Notes: generated from the letters alone by a model not told the origin. 9,958 nt of DNA from Methylobacterium sp. (GCA_020252865.1 JADCCH010000024.1:1-9958); one strand, 5' to 3'. Positions 1 to 9,572 are shown, counted from the first letter of the stretch. Made by a program: numbers and translations.

Positions 1-174
1 CCGACCGCGACCCATGCGATGTACGGACGCCGCACGGCGTCGCAGCCGGCTGCTCCCGCCTATCGCGCGGCGCAGGGCCAGCTCGATTCGCAGGGCCGTG
101 TGCCGGCTCCGACCCGCTCCTTCGAAGACGACCAGCTGGAGATTCCGGCCTTCTTGCGCCGCCAGGCGAAATGA
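1..174 (+). CDS. ftsZ: Cell division protein FtsZ, C-terminal end (5' part outside window)
   Basis: Only the last 57 codons are present, open from the first base of the window and ending at TGA 172-174. FtsZ is the tubulin-like GTPase that polymerises into the division ring at midcell. The GTPase core lies upstream of the window. What is visible is a low-complexity linker rich in Ala, Pro, Arg and Gln, followed by the conserved C-terminal peptide DDQLEIPAFLRRQAK, which in FtsZ proteins binds membrane anchors and regulators such as FtsA. The motif closely matches the E. coli form (LDIPAFLRKQAD) and is of the alphaproteobacterial type. Followed by lpxC on the same strand, as is common in Hyphomicrobiales. 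The identity rests on this tail and the neighbour, so the call is strong although the fragment is short. Confidence 0.93.
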   Translation, partial: PTATHAMYGRRTASQPAAPAYRAAQGQLDSQGRVPAPTRSFEDDQLEIPAFLRRQAK

Positions 175-183
175 TCTGTGGAT

Positions 184-218
184 AGCGGGAATGTGCTGCC
201 CGCTGTCAGGCTCTGACA
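184..218 (+). terminator. Two adjacent small hairpins after ftsZ, possible 3' end or weak terminator
   Basis: Ten bases after the ftsZ stop, AGCGGG (184-189) pairs with CCCGCT (199-204) around a 9-base loop. TGTCAG (204-209) then pairs perfectly with CTGACA (213-218) around a 3-base loop. The two stems share base 204, so they compete at one position. There is no T-tract, so this is not a canonical intrinsic terminator. It could mark or protect the ftsZ mRNA 3' end. Function is inferred only from position. Confidence 0.3.
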
Positions 219-428
219 CATGGCCCTCCGCGCGTTGGCGGGCGGCCACAAACCGGCTCAGCGGCAATGCCGATCAAGCCTCTGAAATACAATATGAAAG
301 CAGGCTATGACCCGATGACGGATCATGGCCGATTTGTGTTACAGTTGGTAAGAAACAGTGATTTTGCGAACGCGACGCCAGACGTTAATCACTTCAGCCG
401 GAAAGGTCGCTGCTTCGCGTTGCGGCCG

Positions 429-440
429 AAGGAGGTGATC
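429..440 (+). promoter_or_regulatory. Near-perfect anti-Shine-Dalgarno match without a usable start codon
   Basis: AAGGAGGTGATC is complementary over 12 bases to the usual 16S rRNA 3' end (GATCACCTCCTT). No ATG, GTG or TTG lies at the normal 5-10 base distance downstream; the only nearby GTG (435-437) is inside the motif itself. The lpxC start is 75 bases away and has its own weak SD. This may be chance, a ribosome standby or pausing site in the lpxC leader, or the relic of a lost small gene. Confidence 0.35.
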
Positions 441-514
441 GATCGCGTTTCAGGCTGGCAGGGACGGAATGATCCGGCACTCCTCCGCGCGGTCAATGGC
501 AAGAGGCAGGTTCG

Positions 515-1498
515 ATGCAATTGAACCGGCCAGCAGCGATCGCCTTCGGACAAGGGGACTGCGCCGTGACTCAAACCACGCTGGCCGATCAGGTTGTCAT
601 CGAGGGGATTGGTGTTCATCGGGGTCAACCCGCGCGCGTGGTTCTTCATCCGGCAGAAGCGAATTCAGGCATCACCTTCCTGCGCACCAACCTTCCGAAT
701 GGCCGCGAGCGGCTGATCGAGGCGCGCCATACATCGGTGCAGGATACACAGCTCTGCACCGTGATCGGCGATGAGACCGGGGCCAGCATTGCGACCATCG
801 AGCATCTGATGTCGGCTTTGGCCGGTCTCGAGATCGACAATGTCCTGGTCGAGGTCGATGGGCCGGAAATGCCGATCCTCGACGGCTCCTCGCGCATCTT
901 CGTCGAGCAGATCCTTCAGGTGGGTGTGAAGCGTCTCTTCGTGCCGCGCAAGATGGTGCGGGTGCTGCGCCCCGTGCGCATCGAGATGGGCAACGCCCAT
1001 GCCGAACTCTCACCCTATGATGGTTTCCGGCTCGATATCGAGCTCGATTTCAAGAACCCGGCCATCGGCCGGCAGACCTATTCCTTCGATTTCTCGGCCG
1101 ATCGCTATCGCCGTGAGGTCGCCGCCGCCCGCACCTTCGGCTTCATGAAGGATGTGGAGGCGCTCTGGAAAGCGGGCCTCGCCCTTGGCGCTTCTCTCGA
1201 GAATACCGTTGCGGTCGGCGAAGACCGCGTGGTCAATCCCGAGGGCCTTCGCTTCCCCAATGAATTCGTTCGCCACAAGCTGCTGGATGCCATTGGCGAT
1301 CTTTCGCTTGCTGGCCATGCCCTGCAGGGCCACTACAAGGCTTTCTGCCCCGGCCACAAGCTCAACGTGATGATGCTCTCCGCCCTGTTCTCCGATCGAG
1401 GGAATTATGCCGTCACCGATGCGGTTCGCCGGCCGGCCCGGGCCCGCGGTGAAATGGTGATGCAGCCGGCCGCCGCCTTCGCCCCCGAGATCAACTGA
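515..1498 (+). CDS. lpxC: UDP-3-O-acyl-N-acetylglucosamine deacetylase LpxC
   Basis: LpxC is the cytosolic zinc amidase that removes the acetyl group from UDP-3-O-acyl-GlcNAc, the first committed step of lipid A synthesis. At 327 residues it is close to the family's length (E. coli 305). The GIGVHRG motif is at 31-37. E96-H97 in ATIEHLMSAL supply the catalytic base and a zinc ligand. TFGF is at 207-210, as in the E. coli enzyme. FVRHKLLDAIGD gives zinc ligands H254 and D258, and GHKLN gives H281, the expected catalytic histidine. All key residues are therefore intact. The ATG at 515 has a weak SD, AAGAGG, at 501-506. An in-frame GTG at 566 with AAGGGG upstream (552-557) would give 310 residues, closer to the E. 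coli N-terminus, so the exact start is uncertain. It lies between ftsZ and bamD, linking division and outer-membrane building. Confidence 0.96.
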   Translation: MQLNRPAAIAFGQGDCAVTQTTLADQVVIEGIGVHRGQPARVVLHPAEANSGITFLRTNLPNGRERLIEARHTSVQDTQLCTVIGDETGASIATIEHLMSALAGLEIDNVLVEVDGPEMPILDGSSRIFVEQILQVGVKRLFVPRKMVRVLRPVRIEMGNAHAELSPYDGFRLDIELDFKNPAIGRQTYSFDFSADRYRREVAAARTFGFMKDVEALWKAGLALGASLENTVAVGEDRVVNPEGLRFPNEFVRHKLLDAIGDLSLAGHALQGHYKAFCPGHKLNVMMLSALFSDRGNYAVTDAVRRPARARGEMVMQPAAAFAPEIN

Positions 1499-1611
1499 GG
1501 CTCACCAGCGCAACCTGTCGCTTTTCGAAGCCTTTGCCACAAAGATGCCGCGTCGCTTCGGTTAACGACATTCCATGATGCGTTCGGACTGGCTCTTGCC
1601 TTGAGGGGCGG

Positions 1612-1641
1612 TTTCCACCAGAAGAGCGCAAGCGTTATGGT
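1612..1641 (+). promoter_or_regulatory. Candidate promoter for bamD-recN-ligA
   Basis: In the 212-base gap after lpxC, TTTCCA (1612-1617) and TATGGT (1636-1641) are separated by 18 bases; each matches 4 of 6 positions of the sigma-70 consensus. It is about 70 bases before the bamD start. Downstream lies a leader hairpin, CCGGGA (1669-1674) with TCCCGG (1681-1686) around a 6-base loop. No terminator-like structure follows lpxC, so read-through from lpxC is also possible. Weak consensus matches of this sort arise often by chance. Confidence 0.22.
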
Positions 1642-1710
1642 GAATCCGGCCTTGTCCCTCGGGCGGGGCCGGGAACAGTCTCCCGGTTGATTGGGGGCAG
1701 GGTGGTCGTG

Positions 1711-2619
1711 ATGACGGACGGAAACGACAAGAATCGCAAGCCGGGCCGAGCCGGGCGCTTCCTGCGGCTCACGGCGGGTGTCCTCATGGCCTTCTCGGTC
1801 GCGGCCTGCGAAACCGTTTCCGACACGATATCGAGTTTCAATCCCTTCGAGGACAAGAGCCCGAAGAGCGATATCGGCAAGGATGAGCGCGCCGAAGTGC
1901 TGTTCAACGATGGCCTTGCGCGCCTTGAGGCCCGCGATTACGGCAGCGCTTCCAAGAAGTTTGCCGAACTCGACAAGCAATATCCCTATTCGGGCTGGTC
2001 GCGCCGCGCCATGGTGCTGGCAACCTTTTCCTCCTACGAGGGGGGTGATTACTCCGAGGCGATCAGCGTCGGTCGCCGTTATGTCCAGCTTTATCCAGCC
2101 AGTCCCGAGACGCCCTATGTGCAGTATCTGGTCGGCATGAGCTACCACAACCAGATCCTCGACATTCAGCGTGATCAGGAACGCGCAGAGAAGTCGCTGC
2201 AGACTTTCGAGGATCTCGTCCGCAAGTGGCCGAATTCCGAATATGCCGGCGATGCGCGCGATCGCATCCGCATGGCGCGAGACCAGCTTGCAGGCAAGGA
2301 GATGGAAGTGGGGCGCTTCTACCTGAACCAGCGCAACTTCACCGGGGCGGTCAACCGTTTCCGCGAGGTGCTGGTGAAGTACCAGAACACGCGCCATGTC
2401 GAAGAAGCCCTGTCGCGCCTCACCGAGGCCTACATGGCTCTGGGCGTCGTGAACGAGGCGCAGACAGCGGCCGCCGTGCTTGGCCATAACTTCCCCGAAA
2501 GCCAGTGGTACAAGGATGCCTTCACGCTGCTGAAATCGGGCGGGCTCGAGCCGCGCGAGGATCGGGGCTCCTGGATCAGCAAGACCCTGCGCTCGATGGG
2601 CCTCTCGGCTGTCCTCTGA
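1711..2619 (+). CDS. bamD: Outer membrane protein assembly factor BamD (YfiO/ComL-type lipoprotein)
   Basis: BamD is an essential periplasm-facing lipoprotein of the BAM complex; with BamA it folds beta-barrel proteins into the outer membrane. The 302-residue product starts with a basic N-terminus (KNRKPGRAGR), a hydrophobic stretch (about 18-32) and a lipobox VAAC, with Cys33 the likely lipidation site. From about residue 60 there are helical TPR-like repeats: FNDGLARLEARDYGSASKKF, the segment around 97-131, the segment around 135-175, VGRFYLNQRNFTGAVNRF near 200-217, and a last one ending near 268. The short Gly/Ser-containing tail resembles other alphaproteobacterial forms, which are longer than E. 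coli BamD (245). I chose ATG 1711 because the purine-rich GGGGGCAGGG at 1692-1701 precedes it and it gives a normal signal peptide; a TTG at 1687 would add eight residues. recN follows after 19 bases. Confidence 0.93.
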   Translation: MTDGNDKNRKPGRAGRFLRLTAGVLMAFSVAACETVSDTISSFNPFEDKSPKSDIGKDERAEVLFNDGLARLEARDYGSASKKFAELDKQYPYSGWSRRAMVLATFSSYEGGDYSEAISVGRRYVQLYPASPETPYVQYLVGMSYHNQILDIQRDQERAEKSLQTFEDLVRKWPNSEYAGDARDRIRMARDQLAGKEMEVGRFYLNQRNFTGAVNRFREVLVKYQNTRHVEEALSRLTEAYMALGVVNEAQTAAAVLGHNFPESQWYKDAFTLLKSGGLEPREDRGSWISKTLRSMGLSAVL

Positions 2620-2638
2620 TCGCCGGGAAGAGCACGCC

Positions 2639-4303
2639 ATGCTCTCCCGGCTCTCGATCCGCGATATCGTTCTGATCGAGCGGCTGGATCTCGGTTTCCG
2701 GCAGGGCCTTTCCGTGCTCACAGGCGAGACCGGCGCGGGCAAGTCCATCCTGCTCGATTCGTTGGCGCTGGCGCTGGGCGGGCGCGGCGACGGCTCGCTT
2801 GTGCGCGCTGGCGCACAGCAAGGGCAGGTGACGGCCGTTTTCGATCTCCCGCCCGATCACGGTGCGATCCGCGCCGCCGTGGAGGCTGGCGCAGAGGTCG
2901 AGGGTGATCTCATCCTGCGCCGGGTGCAGATGGCCGATGGCCGTTCGCGCGCTTATGTGAACGACCAGCCGGTTTCCATGCAGGCGCTGCGCGCCATCGG
3001 GGCCGCTTTGGTGGAAATCCACGGCCAGCACGCTGATCGCGCGATGATCGATCCTGGCACGCATCGCGATCTCGTCGATGACTTTGCGGGCCTGGGCGAT
3101 GATGTCGCCGAGCTTTCCCGGCTTCATGCCCAATGGCGTGAGGCGGGACGCATACTTCGCGAGCATGAGGCGCGCATCGAGGCTGCGCGGCGCGAAGCAG
3201 ATTATATCCGCCATGCCACCGCTGAACTCGAGAAACTTGCGCCTGAGCCGGGCGAGGAAGAACGCCTCGCCTCCGAGCGCCAGCGGATGATGCAGGCGGA
3301 GAAGATCACCGGCGATCTGCGCGAAGCCGCTGACATTCTGTCGGGCGACCATGCGCCGGGGCCGATCCTGCTCTCGGTGCTGCGCCGGCTCGAACGGCGC
3401 CGCGAGCAGGCGGGGCCCGATCTCGCCGTGGCCGTCACCGCGCTCGATGCCGCGCTGCAATCGCTTGATCTCGCGCATCAGAGCCTCGAGGCGGAGCTGC
3501 GGCAGGCGGAATTCGACCCGCGTGAACTGGAACGCATCGAAGAGCGGCTCTTTGCCCTGCGTGCCGCCGGGCGGAAATACCAGACGCCTGTGGATGACCT
3601 GCCCGCACTCGCCGCGAAACTCGCCGGCGATCTCGAGGCGCTCGACCATGGCGAGGCCGAACTTGCGCGCCTCGAAAGGGATGTCGCCGCGCGCCAAGCC
3701 GTGCTCGCCACCAAGGCGCGCATGGTCTCGGAGAACCGCCGGAACGCTGCCCTTGCGCTGGATGAGGCGAGTGCCGGCGAATTGCCGCCGCTGAAGCTGG
3801 AGCGCGCGCGTTTCGAGACGCGGGTGGAAACCGATCCCGCCCGCCTCGAAGCCACCGGCATCGATCGCGTGGAATTCCATGTCGCGACCAATCCGGGTTC
3901 AAGGCCGGGCCCGATGATGAAGTTGGCCTCGGGCGGCGAGCTTGCGCGCTTCATGCTGGCGCTGAAGGTGACGCTGGCGGATCGTGGTTCGGCGCCGACG
4001 CTCGTGTTCGACGAGATCGATACGGGCGTGGGCGGTGCGGTGGCCGATGCCATCGGCGCAAGGCTCGCTCGGCTCGCGGCGCGGGTGCAGGTGCTCGCGG
4101 TCACGCATGCGCCGCAGGTCGCGGCGCGCGCCTCCACGCATTTCGAAATCTCGAAGGCCGCGAGCGGCGAGGGCGACCGCGTCGCGACGCGCGTGCGCCT
4201 GCTCGATGATGCCGCCCGGCGAGAGGAGATCGCGCGCATGCTCTCGGGCGCGGCCATCACCGATGAGGCCCGCGCCGCCGCCGCCCGCCTGATGGAGACG
4301 TGA
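2639..4303 (+). CDS. recN: DNA repair protein RecN
   Basis: RecN is an SMC-like ATPase recruited early to DNA double-strand breaks, acting with RecA in recombinational repair. The 554 residues match the family (E. coli 553). An N-terminal ABC head half carries Walker A GETGAGKS (29-36) and the Q-loop region VEIHGQHAD (125-133). A central region rich in Arg, Glu and Ala (about 155-390) forms the short coiled coil. The C-terminal head half has the signature LASGGELAR (429-437), Walker B TLVFDEID (454-461), the D-loop TGVGG, and the switch histidine in VTHAPQVAA (H490). All ATPase motifs are intact. ATG 2639 is preceded by GGGAAGAG at 2625-2632. bamD ends 19 bases upstream and ligA begins 3 bases downstream, so a bamD-recN-ligA transcript is likely. 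I see no clear LexA site, so SOS control is not evident here. Confidence 0.97.
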   Translation: MLSRLSIRDIVLIERLDLGFRQGLSVLTGETGAGKSILLDSLALALGGRGDGSLVRAGAQQGQVTAVFDLPPDHGAIRAAVEAGAEVEGDLILRRVQMADGRSRAYVNDQPVSMQALRAIGAALVEIHGQHADRAMIDPGTHRDLVDDFAGLGDDVAELSRLHAQWREAGRILREHEARIEAARREADYIRHATAELEKLAPEPGEEERLASERQRMMQAEKITGDLREAADILSGDHAPGPILLSVLRRLERRREQAGPDLAVAVTALDAALQSLDLAHQSLEAELRQAEFDPRELERIEERLFALRAAGRKYQTPVDDLPALAAKLAGDLEALDHGEAELARLERDVAARQAVLATKARMVSENRRNAALALDEASAGELPPLKLERARFETRVETDPARLEATGIDRVEFHVATNPGSRPGPMMKLASGGELARFMLALKVTLADRGSAPTLVFDEIDTGVGGAVADAIGARLARLAARVQVLAVTHAPQVAARASTHFEISKAASGEGDRVATRVRLLDDAARREEIARMLSGAAITDEARAAAARLMET

Positions 4304-6451
<2,148 letters not shown>

Positions 6452-6454
<3 letters not shown>

Positions 6455-6556
6455 AGCATTTTTTCCAAGAAGTGGATACCGGTTCTTCGAAAGAAAATAC
6501 TTTAAATCAAGAGCTTAGAGCGGTCGATCTGATTCGGTCAGATCGGCAACCGCTCC
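6452..6556. repeat. Interspersed intergenic repeat of Hyphomicrobiales type
   Basis: The stretch begins TAGAGCATTTTTT and contains GTGGATACCGGTTC, AAAGAAAATAC and AAATCAAGAGC, then ends in a long hairpin. It is AT-rich against a GC-rich background. This order of blocks resembles a family of short intergenic repeats I recall from Hyphomicrobiales genomes (TAGAGCATTTTC ... GTGGATACCGGTTC ... AAAGAGCTAGAGC). The hexamer TAGAGC occurs at 6452-6457 and again at 6516-6521. Only one copy is in this window, so the repeat status rests on recognition, not on copies seen here. The left end includes the ligA stop codon. Confidence 0.6.
6518..6555. terminator. Long hairpin between convergent genes, probable bidirectional terminator
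   Basis: GAGCGGT (6518-6524) pairs with ACCGCTC (6549-6555), and CGATCTGA (6525-6532) with TCAGATCG (6538-6545). That gives 15 base pairs with a 3-base bulge (6546-6548) and a 5-base loop TTCGG. It lies 63 bases past the ligA stop and 6 bases past the stop of the minus-strand transporter, so it is placed to stop or protect transcripts from both sides. No strong T-tract follows on either strand, so termination may be inefficient or Rho-assisted. Confidence 0.55.
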
Positions 6557-6561
6557 AAGGC

Positions 6562-7743
6562 TCAATCCTCGCGGCGCGAGAGCCAACCCGAGGCGAGCGC
6601 CAGCACGGCGCAGACCGTCATGATGATCGCGAGCGGCATGGCCGTGCCCGTCACCAGCTTGCCGCCGAGATAGCTCGCCACGGCGCCGAGGCCCATCTGC
6701 CCGAAGCCGAGCAGTCCCGAACCCGCGCCCGCCGCGAGCGGATTGATGCCCACGCCCGCCGCGATGCTGTTGGGCAACACCAGACCATTGCCGAACGAAG
6801 CCACCATGGCTGGCATGAACAAGGCCAGCGGGTGAAGCCAGCCCGTGATCGCGCCGGCGAGGATCATCAGGGCGCCCACCAGCCCCACCATATTGCCCCA
6901 GAAGATGAGGCACTCGCCGCCCAGGCTGGGCGCGAAGCGGCCGGAAACGAAGTTCCCCGCCATGTAGCCCAGCGAGAGCGTCATGAACCACAGGCCGTAT
7001 TCGGTCTTGGGGCGGCCCAGAACTTCGATCATCAGGTAGGGAGCGGTGCCGAGAAACGCGAAGAACATGCCCGAGCAGAAGGCGCCCGCGCCCCAATAGC
7101 CCATGAAGCGGCGGTCCCCGAGCAATTCCACACTCCGCCTTGCGACATCGCCCGCCGTGGCCGCGACGAGGCTTTCCGGCCGCGTCTCCGGCAGGATGGG
7201 CGCGGCGATCACAAGGGAGATGAAGCCGAGCACCGAACAGAACAGCAAAATGGCACGCCAGCCGAACAGATCGTCGATCGTTGCGCCGAGAACGGGGGAA
7301 ACCATCGGTGCCACCACCATGGCCATGGTGACATAGGCGATCATGCTGGCGGCGGAATCGCGCGAATAGAGGTCGCGGATCATCGTGCGCCCTAGCGTGA
7401 TGCCCGCCGTCGCGCCGAAGCTCTGCAGGATGCGGGCGACAATCAGCATCTCGACATTCGGGGCGAGATAGGCCGCAAGGCTCGACAGGATATAGAGGAC
7501 AAGCGCCACCAGCAGCACAGGGCGCCGTCCGAAGCGATCGGCCAGCGGGCCGAGCATCAATTGCCCCACCGCCATGCCGAGCAGGTAGAGCGAAAGCGTG
7601 AGCTGCACGCTCTCCTTCGAGGCCTTCAGGCTATCCACCATCCCCGGCAGCGAGGGCACGAGGATGTTCAGCGTCAGCGGCCCCAGCATGGAGAGCATGA
7701 CGAGCAGGATGAGGAAGGCCCGGCTGTTCGTGTCCGTTTTCAT
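6562..7743 (-). CDS. MFS efflux transporter, Bcr/CflA (DHA1) type
   Basis: A 393-residue inner-membrane protein with about 12 hydrophobic segments (roughly 9-31, 47-65, 76-95, 98-120, 134-155, 163-182, 215-233, 250-268, 279-299, 303-327, 334-357, 367-387). The loop after TM2 has the MFS motif A, GPLADRFGRRPVLL (65-78), with the acidic and paired Arg residues intact. TM4 carries IVARILQSFGATAG with R104. TM5 has VVAPMVSPVLGATIDDLFGWR (143-163), the region of the drug/H+ antiporter motif C, ending in the GWR of Bcr-type proteins. The family uses the proton gradient to export drugs such as bicyclomycin or chloramphenicol, and E. coli Bcr has been linked to export of cysteine or dipeptides; the substrate here is unknown. 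ATG overlaps the TGA stop of the upstream peptidase (ATGA), with no close SD, so translation probably depends on reinitiation. Confidence 0.88.
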   Translation of the reverse strand: MKTDTNSRAFLILLVMLSMLGPLTLNILVPSLPGMVDSLKASKESVQLTLSLYLLGMAVGQLMLGPLADRFGRRPVLLVALVLYILSSLAAYLAPNVEMLIVARILQSFGATAGITLGRTMIRDLYSRDSAASMIAYVTMAMVVAPMVSPVLGATIDDLFGWRAILLFCSVLGFISLVIAAPILPETRPESLVAATAGDVARRSVELLGDRRFMGYWGAGAFCSGMFFAFLGTAPYLMIEVLGRPKTEYGLWFMTLSLGYMAGNFVSGRFAPSLGGECLIFWGNMVGLVGALMILAGAITGWLHPLALFMPAMVASFGNGLVLPNSIAAGVGINPLAAGAGSGLLGFGQMGLGAVASYLGGKLVTGTAMPLAIIMTVCAVLALASGWLSRRED

Positions 7744-9572
7744 AGCGGCCGCGTTGCATCCTCCAGCCAGGCGCTGGTTTCCGCCTCGAGGAGGGGCGCG
7801 AGCCTTTCGCGCGTTTCGGCATGGTAGGCGTCGATCCAGTCGCGCTCGGCGCGGGAGAGCATGGATCTTGCGATCAGGCGCCGGTCGATCGGGCAGAAGG
7901 TGAGCGTCTCGAAGCCGAACATCGGCCGCTCGCCACCAGCAATCGCGCGCGGCTCCACGACGATCAGGTTCTCGATGCGGATGCCGAAGGCACCCTCGCG
8001 ATAATAGCCGGGCTCGTCGGAGAGCATCATCCCCGGTTCGAGCGCGGTATGACCCAGTTTCGAAAGGCGTTGCGGCCCCTCATGCACCGAGAGGAACGAG
8101 CCCACGCCATGGCCGGTGCCATGGTCGAAATCCATGCCGGCTTCCCAGAGCGGCAGGCGCGCGAGCGCATCGAGCTGCGCGCCGGATGTGCCCTTTGGAA
8201 AGGTGGCGCGCGCCACCGCGATCATGCCGCGCAACACGCGGGTGAAGGCCTCGCACATCGCTTTCGTGGAGCGCTTCACCTCGACCGTGCGGGTGATGTC
8301 GGTGGTGCCGTCGCGATATTGCCCGCCTGAATCGATGAGATAGAGCCCGGGCGTAATCGGGCGATTGGTCGCTTCCGTCACGCGGTAATGCGGCAGGGCG
8401 GCATTGGGGCCGGCGGCGGAGATCGAGGGGAAGGAGACATCGACCAACGCATTCGTCTCGCGCCGGAACCCTTCCAGCGCCACGGCCGCGTCGATCTCCG
8501 TCAGCGGCGTGCCCCTTGCGATCTCGCGATCGAGCCAGGCGAGGAAGCGCACCATCGCCACGCCGTCCCGCAAATGCGCCGCGCGCGAGCCCGCGATTTC
8601 GATTTCGTTCTTGCGCGCCTTCATCAGCGCAATCGGGTCCGGTCCGAGATCAGGCGTGCCGCCGGCCGAGCGAATGGCTTCCGAGAAGCGCAAAGGTGCG
8701 CTCTCCTCGTCGAGACGGATGCGCGAGCCGGACTTCGCAAGCCTGATGAGCCGCGCCTCGACCTCCAGCGCGCCTTCCGTGCCCGGTTTCACGATCTCCA
8801 CGATGCCGGCCAGCGCCTTCGCGAGCCCCGGCTCCAGCCGGGCGGGATCGACGAACAGGCTCGGCTTGCCCTCCGCCGGCACCAGCGCGAAAGCGCGGAG
8901 AATCGGCAGATGCGGCACATCGCCCGCGCGGATATTCAACAGCCAGTTGACCGAGGGGCATTCCGAAACCAGCAGCGCGTCAAGCTTCCGCTCGCGCAGG
9001 CTCTCCTGCAATCGCGCGATCTTCGCCTCGCGGCTTTCACCGGCGAAAGTCACGGGGTGGTCGATGACAGGGGTCGCGGGGGCCGTGGGGCGGCTTTCCC
9101 AGACCGTGGCGAAGGGGTCTTCCCTGGTTGCAACCAGCGTGATCTCCGCTTCCTGCGCGGCCCGCTCGAACCGGGCGAGGCCGCGCGCGGTGAAGAGATG
9201 CGGATCATAGCCGATGCGCGTGCCTGGCGCCTCGCGCTTCAGCCAGGCAGCCGGGCTTGTCTCGGCCAGCGGCACGATGGAGATCAGCTTGCCATTCACC
9301 TCCGCCTTGGCCTGCACCGTGTAGCGGCCATCGACGAAGAGCGGCAGGCGATCCGCCATGAGAATCGCGAACCCGGCCGAGCCTGTGAATCCCGTGAGCC
9401 AGCCCAGGCGATTCTCGGAAGCCGGGATATATTCGCCCTGGAACATATCGGCGCGCGGCACCAGCAGGCCATCGAGCTTCAGCAATTTCAGCACCTTGCG
9501 CAGCGCCTTGGCGCGCACGGCGCTGTGCTGCGGCTCACCGCGCTCGGTGAAGCTCTGGAACCGGGCCTGCAT
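7740..9572 (-). CDS. Xaa-Pro aminopeptidase, long form (peptidase family M24B)
   Basis: A predicted cytosolic metallopeptidase that removes the N-terminal residue from peptides with proline second. From ATG 9572 it has 610 residues: two N-terminal creatinase-like domains (about 1-160 and 165-315; note GEYIPASENRLGWLTGFTGSAG) and the C-terminal pita-bread catalytic domain. The dimetal ligands are all present: D414 (YLIDSGG), D425 (GTTDIT), H488 (GTGHGVG), E520 (SDEPGYY) and E534 (IRIEN), with H395 in LPHYR as the likely proton shuttle. Spacing and numbering closely follow human XPNPEP1 as I remember it, supporting this start. The frame stays open to ATG 9767 (675 residues), but the extra residues look unlike the family and cover a candidate promoter. 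GTG 9611, with AGGA 11 bases upstream, would give 623 residues. No good SD precedes 9572. The stop overlaps the start of the downstream MFS gene, so the two form an operon. Confidence 0.9.
   Translation of the reverse strand: MQARFQSFTERGEPQHSAVRAKALRKVLKLLKLDGLLVPRADMFQGEYIPASENRLGWLTGFTGSAGFAILMADRLPLFVDGRYTVQAKAEVNGKLISIVPLAETSPAAWLKREAPGTRIGYDPHLFTARGLARFERAAQEAEITLVATREDPFATVWESRPTAPATPVIDHPVTFAGESREAKIARLQESLRERKLDALLVSECPSVNWLLNIRAGDVPHLPILRAFALVPAEGKPSLFVDPARLEPGLAKALAGIVEIVKPGTEGALEVEARLIRLAKSGSRIRLDEESAPLRFSEAIRSAGGTPDLGPDPIALMKARKNEIEIAGSRAAHLRDGVAMVRFLAWLDREIARGTPLTEIDAAVALEGFRRETNALVDVSFPSISAAGPNAALPHYRVTEATNRPITPGLYLIDSGGQYRDGTTDITRTVEVKRSTKAMCEAFTRVLRGMIAVARATFPKGTSGAQLDALARLPLWEAGMDFDHGTGHGVGSFLSVHEGPQRLSKLGHTALEPGMMLSDEPGYYREGAFGIRIENLIVVEPRAIAGGERPMFGFETLTFCPIDRRLIARSMLSRAERDWIDAYHAETRERLAPLLEAETSAWLEDATRPL

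Larger units (their letters stand above)
175..514 (+). other. ftsZ-lpxC intergenic region (340 bases)
   Basis: No convincing gene lies here. An 85-codon open frame (267-524) crosses it and runs into lpxC out of frame, but resembles nothing I know. The gap holds the twin hairpins at 184-218, a small TTAC-N5-GTAA dyad at 339-351, an AT-richer stretch around 285-365 that is the likeliest place for the lpxC promoter, and the 16S-complementary sequence at 429-440. A possible -35/-10 pair is TTGTGT (334-339) and AGTGAT (357-362) at 17-base spacing, but each box is a weak match. An in-frame stop for lpxC occurs at 470-472, which bounds any upstream extension of that gene. Confidence 0.5.

Noticed and set aside
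267..524. 85-codon plus-strand frame between ftsZ and lpxC
   Set aside because: No recognisable motif, it overlaps the start of lpxC in another frame, and the only SD-like sequence inside it does not serve a start codon. Most likely non-coding.
1559..1566. GGTTAACG as a possible CtrA site before bamD
   Set aside because: The CtrA motif needs a second TTAA half-site about 7 bases away; none is present.
1405..2748. 447-codon minus-strand frame opposite lpxC/bamD
   Set aside because: It is the antisense shadow of bamD, a common effect in GC-rich genes with strong third-position bias. Both bamD and lpxC have clear family motifs.
2576..3880. 434-codon minus-strand frame opposite recN
   Set aside because: Antisense shadow of recN; recN has intact Walker A, signature and Walker B motifs.
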